Of a stretch of 64,000 bases of DNA, positions 48,094 through 57,472 are shown piece after piece (the stretch's first letter is position 1; each line of letters begins with the position of its first letter). The notes beneath the pieces are model-generated. The model made no database searches. It was not told the DNA's origin and was given only the letters and a program-made list of their open reading frames with translations. The DNA is from Acidobacteriota bacterium. GTDB taxonomy: Bacteria > Acidobacteriota > Blastocatellia > UBA7656. The translations under genes and the position numbers were made by a program. The stretch is from NCBI GenBank assembly GCA_038040445.1, contig JBBPIG010000001.1, forward strand, positions 30,402 to 94,401, read 5' to 3'.

Positions 48094-49191
48094 TCACTCG
48101 CTGAGTCGCCGCGGTGCTTGACCGCGCATCGAGTGCCGGCGCAACGCTCTCGCAATGCGCTGTGATGTAACTTCGAGATACCGAGGCACGCGTACCGGAA
48201 AGAGGCGCGACACCAGCGCCTCTTTCTTCTTTTGCAGATGCGCCGCCGCTTGAAGCATCTGGCTGCTCTCGGCGAGGTGTTGCTTCATGAATTCGGGGCT
48301 CGAGACGATCGCGATTATCTCCCCTTCCAGCGCTTCCAGGTCGTGCCAGTCGCCTATGCGATCTTGAAGCGTCCGTAGCCAGGCCAACGCGCGCGACGCA
48401 TCGCCGTAGCCCATCTCCGAGACGAGCTCCAACAAATACCTTACTCGCTTCGCGGCGATTCGTAGCTGATGCAACTCCGCCGGATTGTTAGTCGGCTGCG
48501 ACTGCGCCGCGAGAGCTTGAAACTCTGCAAGCCTCTGGTCGAGCCGCTCGGCCGCATAGCCCGCTACGCTTCGTTCATCGATGACCATCGTTTCGGCCGC
48601 AGTCTCGAGCGTCGGCGCTTCATCGCGCGTATCGTCGACGACGCGAATTGGATCAGGCGTCTCATTAGGCGCGGGCGTGCTTAGTCCCAGGCCATGGGCG
48701 ATTGCGTTGATGTTGATGTGTTGCAGGAACTTCTTTACCTTTGCAGCGCGTTGCAAGCGTCGGTCTTGCAGAATGGTCTTTACCAACTCGAGCTGCTCTC
48801 GCCGAGTCCGGCCCCGGCTTGTCACTTCCTTCTCGATGAGTTCGAGAAATACGTCGTAGTTCCTGACGGTGGAGAGCTTGCGGCGCCAATTGCGAAGCCG
48901 CCTCTTCAGCTTGCGCACCTTCATCTCGCGTGCGAGCAAATCAAGCGAGGCCTGAAGCCTGCGCGTCGTTACTCTCATCTTGTGGACAGCCTCGACCGCT
49001 TCGGTGTCGAGAACGGCGCTGTGGTAAGTGCGCAAGGCCGCCAACTGAGAAGGGATGATCTCAACAAGCTTGCGCGCCTGGCGTGCCTGCGGTTTCTTCG
49101 CAGCGGGAGCGTCCGCCTCGGTAGTCAGTATTTGTTCGGCCTCAGCCATCGTTTGGTTCGCGCGATCGCAGAGAGAGATTACTATCTTCAC
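48094..49191 (-). CDS. CHAD-domain protein
   Basis: 365 residues. The conserved His motifs of CHAD are AVEAVHKMRVTTRRLQASL and PAELHQLRIAAKRVRYLLEL, with TLQDRIGDWHDL after the second. The helical domain binds polyphosphate or granule surfaces in characterised members. A low-complexity insert (about 175-215, PAPNETPDPIRVVDDTRDEA) splits the two halves. No CYTH partner is adjacent. It is convergent with the beta-helix gene and divergent from the gene at 49318. An internal ATG at residue 15 is a possible start. Confidence 0.92.
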   Translation of the reverse strand: MKIVISLCDRANQTMAEAEQILTTEADAPAAKKPQARQARKLVEIIPSQLAALRTYHSAVLDTEAVEAVHKMRVTTRRLQASLDLLAREMKVRKLKRRLRNWRRKLSTVRNYDVFLELIEKEVTSRGRTRREQLELVKTILQDRRLQRAAKVKKFLQHININAIAHGLGLSTPAPNETPDPIRVVDDTRDEAPTLETAAETMVIDERSVAGYAAERLDQRLAEFQALAAQSQPTNNPAELHQLRIAAKRVRYLLELVSEMGYGDASRALAWLRTLQDRIGDWHDLEALEGEIIAIVSSPEFMKQHLAESSQMLQAAAHLQKKKEALVSRLFPVRVPRYLEVTSQRIARALRRHSMRGQAPRRLSE

Positions 49192-49317
49192 CCTGCCTCA
49201 GCAACATGGGTGCAGGAGTTGAAAGCGTAGACCTCGCGTCGAGGCAGGAATACCGCGAGTCAATTCGGTGATTAGGTAAGTAGCGGCTATAATTCTGTAT
49301 CGCCGAAAGACACGCGA

Positions 49318-50895
49318 ATGGACATTCTAAAGCTCGATTTGAATAAAGCGGCGCCGGACCTGCCGACAGAGAGCGAGATTCAATTCCAGGTCGGGCTATT
49401 GGCAGGAGTGGCGGCGCTGATCGCAGGCTTCATCGCTCGATTCGTCTTCGACGCGCCGCTCGTGCCCGAGCTTCTCGCTCAATTCATCTTCGCGATAGCT
49501 CCCATCTGGATGGTCGAGCTTGCGGTAGGAATGCTGGGTCCGTTCGCCAAGCATCTGGCATTTCTCGGCTGCACAGTGATTTATTTCATTGCGTTGATCG
49601 GAGCGGCGCTCGCTTATCTTCGGTACGCACCCGGAAGGGGCTCGACTCTCTCGCGCTATGTCTGGCTGGTCGCATTCTCGTTTTTGATGTGGGCTTTTAC
49701 TGCTGTGCTTCTGATACCGCTGCTGGGAGGCGGAATGTTTGGAAACCGCTTGCGGCAAGGAGCGCTATTCACGAGCGCGTGGCTCCTAGTCGTGTACGCG
49801 CTGTACGGAATTGCTCTTCGCGTAGCAAGCGCCCAATACATCGAACGCCCGATCTCTGCAAACGCGCCGGGGAGGATCGTCAGCAGACGCCGCGTTGTCC
49901 GAGGTGTTGGCTACGCAGTTCTGGCAATTGGGATCTACGACATAGGCAAGTCGCTTTTTGGAATGTGGCTGCAGTCCGGCTCGGGCCGTGTAAAGCGCGG
50001 CGATGGCGTGTTCCCGAACATCGATAATCTCGCCCTCGAGATCACGCCCACTCGAGACTTTTACCAGGTGTCCAAGAACGCGTTTGAGCCCGAGGTTGAT
50101 GCGCGGAGATGGAAGCTGGAAGTGACAGGTCTCGTAGACAACAGGCTCTCGCTGACTTACGACGAGATGAAGGCGCTGCCTTCGGTTGATCAATATGCGA
50201 CGCTGGCCTGCATCAGCAATGTAGTCGGAGGCGATCTGATCGGCACCGCCTTGTGGCGGGGAGTGCGCCTCAAAGACGTTCTTGCAAAAGCCGGGCTCAA
50301 GCAGGCAGTTGTCGACATCGTGCTGCGAGCGAGCGACGATTACACCGACTCGATTCCGCTCGATCGCGCGATGGCTGATGGGACTCTCCTTGTGTACGAG
50401 ATGAACGGCGAACCGCTTACACCTGAGCACGGCTCCCCTGTGCGACTGCTGGTGCCGGGGATCTACGGGATGAAGAACGTGAAGTGGATCACCCGCATCG
50501 AAGCGGTGGACTTCGACTTCAAAGGCTATTGGCAACGGCGAGGATGGGATGATCGCGCGGAGTACAAGACGATGTCGCGGATAGACGCGCCCGATAGCTC
50601 TGTGAAAGGCGAAGCTACGATTGCTGGAATCGCATTCGCGGGCGACCGCGGAATCAGCAAGGTCGAAGTCTCGACTGATGGCGGCGCGAGTTGGGACCAA
50701 GCAGAGATCAAGCCTGCTCTTTCGCCGATCTCGTGGGTGCTGTGGCAACGGCGGTGGAAACCCGCGCAACCCGGCAAGCACAAAGTCCTAGTGAGGGCGA
50801 CGGACGGTCGAGGTCAGACGCAGACCTCGCAATATGCGCCCCCGGCTCCAAGCGGATCGTCGGGCTATCACGGCGTTACCGTACGCGCTGAATGA
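49318..50895 (+). CDS. Membrane-fused sulfite-oxidase-type molybdenum enzyme
   Basis: 525 residues. Six hydrophobic helices (from VGLLAGVAALIAGFIARF to AWLLVVYALYGIALRVA) are followed by SRRRVVRGVGYAVLAIGIYD, which looks like a Tat-type motif inside the chain. The sulfite oxidase domain (about 230-430) has FYQVSKNAFEPEVDARRWKL, LACISNVVGGDLIGTALWRG with the molybdenum-ligand Cys, and HGSPVRLLVPGIYGMKNVKW. A dimerisation-like beta domain (KVEVSTDGGASWDQAEI) ends it. Most relatives are soluble; the membrane fusion suggests quinone-linked or anchored oxidation of a sulfur or methionine-sulfoxide substrate, unknown here. Confidence 0.9.
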   Translation: MDILKLDLNKAAPDLPTESEIQFQVGLLAGVAALIAGFIARFVFDAPLVPELLAQFIFAIAPIWMVELAVGMLGPFAKHLAFLGCTVIYFIALIGAALAYLRYAPGRGSTLSRYVWLVAFSFLMWAFTAVLLIPLLGGGMFGNRLRQGALFTSAWLLVVYALYGIALRVASAQYIERPISANAPGRIVSRRRVVRGVGYAVLAIGIYDIGKSLFGMWLQSGSGRVKRGDGVFPNIDNLALEITPTRDFYQVSKNAFEPEVDARRWKLEVTGLVDNRLSLTYDEMKALPSVDQYATLACISNVVGGDLIGTALWRGVRLKDVLAKAGLKQAVVDIVLRASDDYTDSIPLDRAMADGTLLVYEMNGEPLTPEHGSPVRLLVPGIYGMKNVKWITRIEAVDFDFKGYWQRRGWDDRAEYKTMSRIDAPDSSVKGEATIAGIAFAGDRGISKVEVSTDGGASWDQAEIKPALSPISWVLWQRRWKPAQPGKHKVLVRATDGRGQTQTSQYAPPAPSGSSGYHGVTVRAE

Positions 50896-50914
50896 ACAAC
50901 TAAGAAAAAAGAGC

Positions 50915-50946
50915 TTGACCCTGGAACCTGTTCCAGAGTCTATAAT
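50915..50946 (+). promoter_or_regulatory. MerR-type promoter with operator dyad
   Basis: TTGACC (50915-50920) and TATAAT (50941-50946) are separated by 20 bp, longer than the normal 17 and typical of MerR-regulated promoters. The spacer begins with the perfect dyad CTGGAA-CCTG-TTCCAG (50921-50936). The regulator gene starts 17 bp after the -10, which implies autoregulation together with the downstream gene. Confidence 0.88.
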
Positions 50947-50963
50947 CGCTCGAAGGTGAACAA

Positions 50964-51488
50964 GTGAGGGACGAGACCCCGAAACAGGAGTATTTGCGGT
51001 CAGGAGAACTGGCGCGGCTGGCCGGTGTGAGCACCGACACATTGCGGCATTACGAGCGCAAGGGCTTGCTCGCGCGGCCGCGCCGTTCGGCAAACGGTTA
51101 TCGCGAATATCCGGCCAGTGACCTCGATCGAGTGCGTCTTGTGCGCGGCGCGCTCGGAATCGGATTCACCCTGGACGAACTGGCTCGCATCTTCAGCGTG
51201 CGTGACCGAGGCGGCGCGCCGTGCCATCAGGTGAGAGCACTCGCGGGGACAAAGCTTACGGAGGTTGAGACGCAACTTGGCGAACTTACAGCGCTGCGCG
51301 ATGAACTGCGCAGGCTGTTGAAGAACTGGGACGCGCTTTTGGCGAAGAACTTGCCTTCGGAGCGCGCCGGTCTGTTGGAGTCGCTAGCAGCGAAAGCGAC
51401 GAAAGCTCTAGGGAGGCGGACACGGTCATCGCGCTTCACCCGTACACCTATCAATCGAAAGAAAGAGAGCAAGGAGAATCAATGGTAA
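50964..51488 (+). CDS. MerR-family transcriptional regulator
   Basis: 174 residues. The winged helix LRSGELARLAGVSTDTLRHY, ERKGLLARPRRSANGYREYP and a long dimer helix (EVETQLGELTALRDELRRLL) are typical. The metal-sensing region contains GAPCHQVRAL with a single Cys, where CueR/ZntR-like sensors have two or more, so the ligand is not clear; the following His and the downstream His-rich protein hint at metal. GTG 50964 follows GAAGG. It overlaps the next gene by seven bases. The basic tail (LGRRTRSSRFTRTPINRKKE) is unusual. Confidence 0.9.
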   Translation: MRDETPKQEYLRSGELARLAGVSTDTLRHYERKGLLARPRRSANGYREYPASDLDRVRLVRGALGIGFTLDELARIFSVRDRGGAPCHQVRALAGTKLTEVETQLGELTALRDELRRLLKNWDALLAKNLPSERAGLLESLAAKATKALGRRTRSSRFTRTPINRKKESKENQW

Positions 51489-52021
51489 AAGCGAAAAACT
51501 ACTTTGGGGTTTTGTTAGCACTGATGCTGCCTTTGGTTTTGGCCGCCAGAACACAGCAGCCGTCGGATCAACATCACAATCATCAGCAAGACAAGCAGCG
51601 TGTGGATGGCGTGAACGAACGCGGCGACCACGCGATGGGTTTCAGCCACGACAAGACCACTCATCATTTTCGCCTGACTGCGGACGGCGGCGCGATCGAG
51701 GTGACCGCCAATGATCCCAATGACGCCGCAAGCCAGGAACAAATCAGGACTCACCTCTCGCACATCGCAAAGCTCTTCAAGGAGGGCGATTTCAGCAAGC
51801 CGATGTTTATTCATGGCGAAGCGCCTCCGGGCGTACCAACGATGAAACGTTTGAAGGCGGATATCAGCTACACACTTGAGACTATGGAACGAGGCGCTCG
51901 AGTCCGGATTGCTACCGCAAACGCTGAAGCAGTCGCGGCGATTCACGAGTTTTTGCGTTACCAGATCAAAGACCACCAGACGGGCGACTCCCTGGAAGCG
52001 GACAAGCAAGCGTCAATCTGA
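51482..52021 (+). CDS. Secreted His-rich protein of unknown function under MerR control
   Basis: 179 residues. A signal peptide (YFGVLLALMLPLVLAA) is followed by a His/Gln-rich stretch (DQHHNHQQDKQRVDGV) and a folded part: MGFSHDKTTHHFRLTADGGA, RTHLSHIAKLFKEGDFSKPM, FIHGEAPPGVPTMKRLKADI and IHEFLRYQIKDHQTGDS. Many His residues suggest periplasmic metal binding. It is co-transcribed with the MerR gene. I do not recognise a named family. Confidence 0.8.
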   Translation: MVKAKNYFGVLLALMLPLVLAARTQQPSDQHHNHQQDKQRVDGVNERGDHAMGFSHDKTTHHFRLTADGGAIEVTANDPNDAASQEQIRTHLSHIAKLFKEGDFSKPMFIHGEAPPGVPTMKRLKADISYTLETMERGARVRIATANAEAVAAIHEFLRYQIKDHQTGDSLEADKQASI

Positions 52022-52087
52022 GGCGACCACTCTTGCAGCAGCTTAAGGGGAACGTGCCCCTTCGCCGGCAAGACTGTGAAAAGGCCG

Positions 52088-52268
52088 AGGATGCCACCAG
52101 CTTGCCTGGTGGAGGTTCACGGTCGCTGTTAACGGCGCCGAGTACCGTGCCGCCAAACTAGCAGCCAGCGTGAAGCTCCACGGGGCAAGCCCGTGGCATC
52201 TCGCGCGTCGCATGCGAATCGTTGTAGCAGCCAGCGTGAACCTACCAACGGGGCAAGCCCGTGGCATC
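52088..52268. repeat. GGGGCAAGCCCGTGGCATC repeat: two direct copies and one inverted copy
   Basis: Direct copies at 52161-52200 and 52227-52268 share CAGCCAGCGTGAA and CGGGGCAAGCCCGTGGCATC. An imperfect inverted copy is at 52088-52131 (GATGCCACCAGCTTGCCTGG). They fill most of the 52022-52426 gap, which otherwise shows no gene. Confidence 0.85.
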
Positions 52269-52426
52269 CTCAGACTCTTCACACATTGCCCGCCGAATAA
52301 GCGACTGCGGCGCATCTACATTTCTAGAGCTACAAGGCAGAGTGCACACAAAGTCTCAATCAGTTGACTGATCTCAAACTCGCCTTCTATATTGATCAAC
52401 GCAGAAAGGGCCTGCCATCTTCCGAA

Positions 52427-53572
52427 ATGCACAAAACCTCCAGGCGAGAAGACAAACCCAGTAGCAGCCACGCCGCGCACGCCGCGCGGGAGCAAGGCCG
52501 CCTTCGGTCTGATCGCGTCGTCTATCCGTTCACCGCGATCGTCGGCCAGGAAGAGATGAAGCTCGCGCTGATGCTGGGCGCTATCGACCCGAACATCGGC
52601 GGCGTGATCATCATGGGTCATCGGGGCACGGGCAAGTCTACAGCCGTTCGCGCGCTTGCGGATTTATTGCCGCTCATCAAGAAAGTGAAAGGCTGCCTTT
52701 ACGGCTGCGACCCCGAGCGGCCGAATGAGCTGTGCGACGAATGCGCGAACCGAGCGTCCGGTGAGGGCCGCTTGCCTGCGCAGCGCGCTACCGTCCCGGT
52801 CGTCGATCTGCCGCTCGGCGCAACCGAGGATCGGGTTTGCGGCACGCTCGACATAGAACGCGCGCTGGTGGAAGGAGTGAAAGCATTCGAGCCGGGCTTG
52901 CTCGCGCGCGCGAATCGCGGCTTTCTTTACATCGACGAAGTCAATCTGCTCGACGATCATTTGGTGGACGTCTTGCTCGACGCCGCGGCATCCGGCCGCA
53001 ACGTAGTCGAACGCGAAGGCATTTCAGTGAGCCATCCCGCGCGCTTCGTGCTCGTCGGTTCGGGCAATCCCGAAGAAGGCGAGTTGAGGCCGCAGCTACT
53101 TGACCGCTTCGGGCTCTATACTCAGATCACGACCATCTCCGACATCGACCAGCGCGTCGAGATAGTTGAGAGACGCGAGCGGTTCGATGATGACCCGGCG
53201 GCTTTTCACGACGCGACGGCGCGCGACCAGTACCACCTGCGAAGGCGAATCACCCGCGCAAAGAAGCTGCTCCCTCGTGTCGGCATCAATCGGAGTCTGT
53301 TGATGCTGATCGCCGAGTTGTGTGTCGCGCTCGAGGTGGATGGGCACCGCGGCGAGTTGACGATCGCTCGTGCCGCGCGCGCGCTAGCTGCATTTGAGGG
53401 ACGCGTAACGGCGAGCGCTGATGATGTTGAACGAGTCGTGCTGATGTCGTTGCGTCACCGGCTGCGGAGAGATCCGCTTGAAACAGTGGACAGCGGCGCG
53501 CGAATAGAGCAGGCGATTCGTGAGACGATTCCGAAGCACGCGGGCAGTGCGCGGTTGGCAGCAATCAGATGA
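52427..53572 (+). CDS. AAA+ chelatase subunit I (BchI/ChlI type)
   Basis: 381 residues from ATG 52427; a TTG at 52364 is open. Walker A is GHRGTGKST, Walker [14 protein letters not shown], and [24 protein letters not shown] carries the sensor and Arg finger. An insertion with four Cys ([17 protein letters not shown]) is present; it is found in some archaeal and actinobacterial chelatase I proteins and may bind metal. The subunit drives metal insertion into a tetrapyrrole with the D and H subunits encoded downstream. Because the metal is not fixed, no symbol is given. Confidence 0.9.
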   Translation: MHKTSRREDKPSSSHAAHAAREQGRLRSDRVVYPFTAIVGQEEMKLALMLGAIDPNIGGVIIMGHRGTGKSTAVRALADLLPLIKKVKGCLYGCDPERPNELCDECANRASGEGRLPAQRATVPVVDLPLGATEDRVCGTLDIERALVEGVKAFEPGLLARANRGFLYIDEVNLLDDHLVDVLLDAAASGRNVVEREGISVSHPARFVLVGSGNPEEGELRPQLLDRFGLYTQITTISDIDQRVEIVERRERFDDDPAAFHDATARDQYHLRRRITRAKKLLPRVGINRSLLMLIAELCVALEVDGHRGELTIARAARALAAFEGRVTASADDVERVVLMSLRHRLRRDPLETVDSGARIEQAIRETIPKHAGSARLAAIR

Positions 53573-53587
53573 GAGCACCGATATTGA

Positions 53588-53675
53588 CGTCTTTGCGTCT
53601 TTGCGAGTCTTTGTGATCTTTGCGCGAAACCGGATTTCACGCAAAGCCCACAAAGACTCGCAAAGACGCAAAGAC
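53588..53675. repeat. CTTTGCGTCTTTGCGAGTC fold-back repeat
   Basis: The left arm 53588-53623 (TTTGCGTCTTTGCGAGTCTT) and right arm about 53638-53675 (AAAGACTCGCAAAGACGC) are complementary around a short loop. It lies between the chelatase I and D genes. It is the same family as 28007-28088. Confidence 0.92.
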
Positions 53676-53700
53676 GCTGAGCACTTGGGAGAGGATTGGA

Positions 53701-55656
53701 ATGGGATCGTCGCCGGGTCGGATCGAATATCCTTTCGCAGCGGTCGCCGGGCGCCGCGCCGAGAAGCACGCGCTGCTGTTGCTGGCCGCCGAGCCGCGGC
53801 TTCGGGGCGTGCTCATCGCAGCGGAGAGCGCTTCAGCTTGTGGCTCTCTAGCGCGAGCGTTCGGATCTGTGCTGCCTGACGATGAGAATCGCGCGTTGCG
53901 AACGGCGAACCCTTCAAGCGACTTCGACCTCGATACCGTCCAACTGCCGATCAACATTACCGAGGACTCGTTGCTCGGCGGGCTTGAACTCGAGCGCACC
54001 CTGGCTACCGGAAAGCGCCAGGTTTCAACAGGCCTTCTTGCGCGAGCCAATGGGCGAGTGCTTTACGTTGACGATGTGAACCTGCTGGAGGCGGACACAG
54101 CAGCCCACTTAGGAAACGCGCTCGACTGTCGCCAGGTGCGCGTCGAACGTGAAGGTGTGAGCGCGATTCACGACGCCGATTTCCTATTTGTGGGGGCTTT
54201 CGGCCGGGCCGAGGGAGAGCCGAGCGCGTTGTTGCGCGATCGCGTCGGATTGATCGTGAGCTCCGGGACAGAATGCTCGGCGGACGAAACGGTAGAGATG
54301 ATCGACCGAGCCTTTCGGTTCGACGACAACCCATCCACCTTCGCGGAGGACTTTGCGTTTGAGACTGCCGGGATCAAGAGTGTGATCGAAAACGCGCGAG
54401 CGCATTTGCCGCGGGTTCGGGTCTCGAAGGATCAGATTCGTCAAATAGCGCTGGTAGCGATCCGGCTTGGAGTGGAAGGGAATCGAGCCGACGTTTTCGC
54501 TTTGCAGGCGGCGCGGGCAAATGCAGCGCTCGCCGGGCGCGACGCGGTTAACGAAGACGACGTCATTGTCGCTATTCAGCTTGTGCTTGCGCCGCGCGCG
54601 ACAACGCTTCCGTCGGCGAGAGAGAAGACAGAAAAACAGAACGACTCTACACAGCAGGAGGACTCCGGCGAAGGCAGTGGGGACGAGGCTAGAGATGGCG
54701 GGCGCGATTTCATCGCGGGTGCGATCGAAGACCTGATTATTCAGACAATCGACGCCGAGTTGCAGAAGGACCTGCTCTCGCCCTTGCAACGAACATCTGG
54801 CCGCTCTCGCGACGGCAAGCGGTTCAAACCATCCGCATCGATGCGCGGACGATATGTGCGAAGCACGACACGACGGACTCGGGACCAGAGGGTCGCCGTC
54901 GACGCCACGCTTCGTGCAGCCGCGCCGTTTCAATTGCGGCGGCGTATGCAAGGTGGCTTGAACGGCGAACAGCCGGCGAAAGGCGAATGGCCGGCCGGAT
55001 CGCCGACTAACACTCGCTCTACTCGTGTGAAGATCGAACCTGAGGATCTTCGATTCAAAGAGTTCAAGCGCCGTTCAGGGATCATGTTTATTCTCGCCGT
55101 GGATGCAAGCGGCAGCATGGCTCTCAACCGTATGGCGCATGCGAAGGGCGCGCTTACTCGATTACTCGCGCAAGCATATCTTCACCGCGACAACGTCGCG
55201 TTGATCAGCTTCCGAGGCGCAGGGTCAGAAGTTCTGCTGGCCCCAACTCGCAGCGTGGAGCTTGCAAAGCGGTTGGTAGACGCGATTCCCGCCGGAGGCG
55301 GAACGCCGCTTTCCGCGGGCGTGGTCAAGGCGATAGAGTTAGCCCGGCTCGGGCGGCTGCGAGGTGTGACGCAAGCTATGTTAGTGCTGTTCACCGACGG
55401 AAGGGCTAACGTTTCTTTGCGCGAGGGGCGGACTACGATCGGTGACGAGTTGAGGGCGCTCGGCCAGTTGCTGCGATCGGAACAGATCCCGGCAGTTGTG
55501 GTTGATACAAAGTCGAGGTTCGTATCCAGCGGGGAAGGTGATGCGCTTGCACGGATGCTCGGGGCCAGCTATGTCTATCTTCCTCGCCCGGACGTTCGCA
55601 CGGTCTACGAGGCAATCGCGTCGGCCGCTGGGAGAACGCGAATAAGCGATGGCTGA
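53701..55656 (+). CDS. Chelatase subunit D (AAA+ and vWA domains, BchD/ChlD type)
   Basis: 651 residues. A degenerate AAA+ part (IEYPFAAVAGRRAEKHALLL, TGLLARANGRVLYVDDVNLL) lacks a proper Walker A. A Glu/Asp/Gly-rich linker (EKQNDSTQQEDSGEGSGDEA) precedes a basic segment and a vWA domain with the MIDAS motif AVDASGSMALNRM and PAGGGTPLSAGV. The I:D ring activates the large subunit. ATG 53701 follows GGAGAGG; the open frame upstream is repeat DNA. The stop overlaps the next gene by eight bases. Confidence 0.9.
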   Translation: MGSSPGRIEYPFAAVAGRRAEKHALLLLAAEPRLRGVLIAAESASACGSLARAFGSVLPDDENRALRTANPSSDFDLDTVQLPINITEDSLLGGLELERTLATGKRQVSTGLLARANGRVLYVDDVNLLEADTAAHLGNALDCRQVRVEREGVSAIHDADFLFVGAFGRAEGEPSALLRDRVGLIVSSGTECSADETVEMIDRAFRFDDNPSTFAEDFAFETAGIKSVIENARAHLPRVRVSKDQIRQIALVAIRLGVEGNRADVFALQAARANAALAGRDAVNEDDVIVAIQLVLAPRATTLPSAREKTEKQNDSTQQEDSGEGSGDEARDGGRDFIAGAIEDLIIQTIDAELQKDLLSPLQRTSGRSRDGKRFKPSASMRGRYVRSTTRRTRDQRVAVDATLRAAAPFQLRRRMQGGLNGEQPAKGEWPAGSPTNTRSTRVKIEPEDLRFKEFKRRSGIMFILAVDASGSMALNRMAHAKGALTRLLAQAYLHRDNVALISFRGAGSEVLLAPTRSVELAKRLVDAIPAGGGTPLSAGVVKAIELARLGRLRGVTQAMLVLFTDGRANVSLREGRTTIGDELRALGQLLRSEQIPAVVVDTKSRFVSSGEGDALARMLGASYVYLPRPDVRTVYEAIASAAGRTRISDG

Positions 55657-57400
55657 GCGAATGAACAATGAAGACCGAGACCGGCGCGTGCTTGAATTCT
55701 ACGAGAAGGTTCTCGAGATCGAGCAGCGATTGATTCCGACTGGCCTGCACGTATTCGGGCGCGCATCGACGCATGCTGAGCTTGCCGATCTGTTGAGAAT
55801 GGTCGCGTCGTTCGACCGGCCCGAGCTTGGCATTCGCTCGCTGCCTGACCTTGTTGCCGAAGGTCTGGGCTTAAAGGCTTACGGCACACTGCTACAGGAG
55901 AGCGGCCACTCGGAACGGCGACTGAGTGAGCGTGAACAGGTTGAGGCCATCGTGCGAGATGCGGTTGCGCATTTCCTGAAAGGCACGGGCGAGGAGGGAA
56001 GAGAAGCCGCGGCCAGGTTGCTGTCGAAGCGCGCGGCGGTTGCCAGCGAGCAGTCGCTAAAAGTGTTCGCCCTGCTCGGCCGAATTCGGGAGCAACTGGA
56101 GACTAACCATGAGCTCGATGGATTGATCCGCGCTCTGAGAGGCGGGTATCTCGAGCCCGGTCCCGGCGCCGACATCATTCAGAACCCAGGCATCCTTCCA
56201 ACGGGCCGCAACACTCACGCGGTCAACCCTTACTCAGTTCCTTCTCCTGTCGCGGTCCGGCGCGCTGAACCGATAGCCAGCGCCCTGCTCGATCGTCACC
56301 TCAAGGAAACGGGCCGCTTCCCTGAATCAATAGCGATGGTTTTGTGGGGCATTGATAACATCAAGACCGAAGGGGAAGCGCTCGCGCAGGTTCTCTGGCT
56401 GTTGGGAGTGACGCCTCGACGCGATGCTATGAATCGCGCGACCGACGTGGACATCATTCCGCTCGAACAGTTGGGCCGGCCGCGTGTTGATATCGTGATG
56501 ACTGTGTCGGGAATCTTTCGCGATTTATTCGGCGCGACGATTACGCTGCTCGACAATGCGGTGCGAAAAGTTGCGGCGCTCGATGAACCGGTCGAGATGA
56601 ACTACATCAAACGGCACGTCGAGGAACAGATGACTGAGACGGGCTGTTCTTTTGATGAAGCGGCGGTGCGAGTGTTCTCAAACGCGGCCGGCAACTATGG
56701 GACAAACGTCAACTTCATGGTGCTTGACAGCCAGTGGGAGGACAGCGGTGAGCTTGGAGATCTGTTCGTCACCCGAAAGTGTTTTGCCTACGGGCGCGAC
56801 TCGCAGGGAAAGAGCTTCGATGGCCGGGAAGCGCGCAGGCTGTTGGAGCGCGCGCTGTCGCGAGTCGAGGTGACCTATCAAAACATCGACACAACCGAAG
56901 TCGGCATAACCGACGTCGATCACTACTTCGAGTACCTGGGCGGCGTATCCAAGGCGATCGAAAAACAAACCGGCACGCGGCCGAGCATCTATTTGTCGGA
57001 CTCGCTTTCGCCGGGAGCCAAAGTCAGAACGCTTGAAGAGACTGTCAGGCTGGAGACGCGAACGAAGACGCTGAACCCAAAATGGTTCGAAGGCATGCTT
57101 CGGCATGGTTTCAGCGGCGTGGCTGAAATCGAACACCACGTAACAAACACGTTTGGCTGGTCGGCGACTGCTGACGCGGTTGACGATTGGATCTACGATG
57201 AAGCCGCTGCGACATTCGTGCTTGACGAAGCGATGCTCGATCGATTGCGCTCGCTCAATCCGCACTCGGCGCGAACGCTCGTTGGGCGGTTGCTGGAAGC
57301 TTCCGGCCGCGGATTCTGGTCGGCGGAGCAATCAGTGCTCGAACGGCTCCAGGAAGTGTTCGCCGGCCTCGAAGACAAGCTCGAGGGAGTGACAGGTTGA
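55649..57400 (+). CDS. Half-length BchH/CobN-type chelatase large subunit
   Basis: 583 residues, all matching the C-terminal half of magnesium/cobalt chelatase H subunits, which are usually 1200-1300 long. Landmarks: LEIEQRLIPTGLHVFGRAS at the start, ILPTGRNTHAVNPYSVPSPV, VLWGIDNIKTEGEALAQVLW, IIPLEQLGRPRVDIVMTVSG, FSNAAGNYGTNVN, VRTLEETVRLETRTKTLNPK and GWSATADAVDDWIYDEA. The N-terminal half is neither upstream nor downstream in the window. Sequence reads closer to BchH in the middle and partly CobN-like later. The metal and tetrapyrrole are unknown; no other chlorophyll gene is present here. Confidence 0.88.
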   Translation: MAERMNNEDRDRRVLEFYEKVLEIEQRLIPTGLHVFGRASTHAELADLLRMVASFDRPELGIRSLPDLVAEGLGLKAYGTLLQESGHSERRLSEREQVEAIVRDAVAHFLKGTGEEGREAAARLLSKRAAVASEQSLKVFALLGRIREQLETNHELDGLIRALRGGYLEPGPGADIIQNPGILPTGRNTHAVNPYSVPSPVAVRRAEPIASALLDRHLKETGRFPESIAMVLWGIDNIKTEGEALAQVLWLLGVTPRRDAMNRATDVDIIPLEQLGRPRVDIVMTVSGIFRDLFGATITLLDNAVRKVAALDEPVEMNYIKRHVEEQMTETGCSFDEAAVRVFSNAAGNYGTNVNFMVLDSQWEDSGELGDLFVTRKCFAYGRDSQGKSFDGREARRLLERALSRVEVTYQNIDTTEVGITDVDHYFEYLGGVSKAIEKQTGTRPSIYLSDSLSPGAKVRTLEETVRLETRTKTLNPKWFEGMLRHGFSGVAEIEHHVTNTFGWSATADAVDDWIYDEAAATFVLDEAMLDRLRSLNPHSARTLVGRLLEASGRGFWSAEQSVLERLQEVFAGLEDKLEGVTG

Positions 57401-57472
57401 GAACAGGTCCGAAACGGCCGGCAAGCCGTCGGCAAGATTTCATTGACAGCAGTGTTGCGCAACAGGACAGAG

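Noticed and set aside
52427-57400. Evidence that the organism is phototrophic
   Set aside because: Only chelatase-type genes are present, with a half-length large subunit. No other bacteriochlorophyll, reaction-centre or carotenoid gene is in the window.
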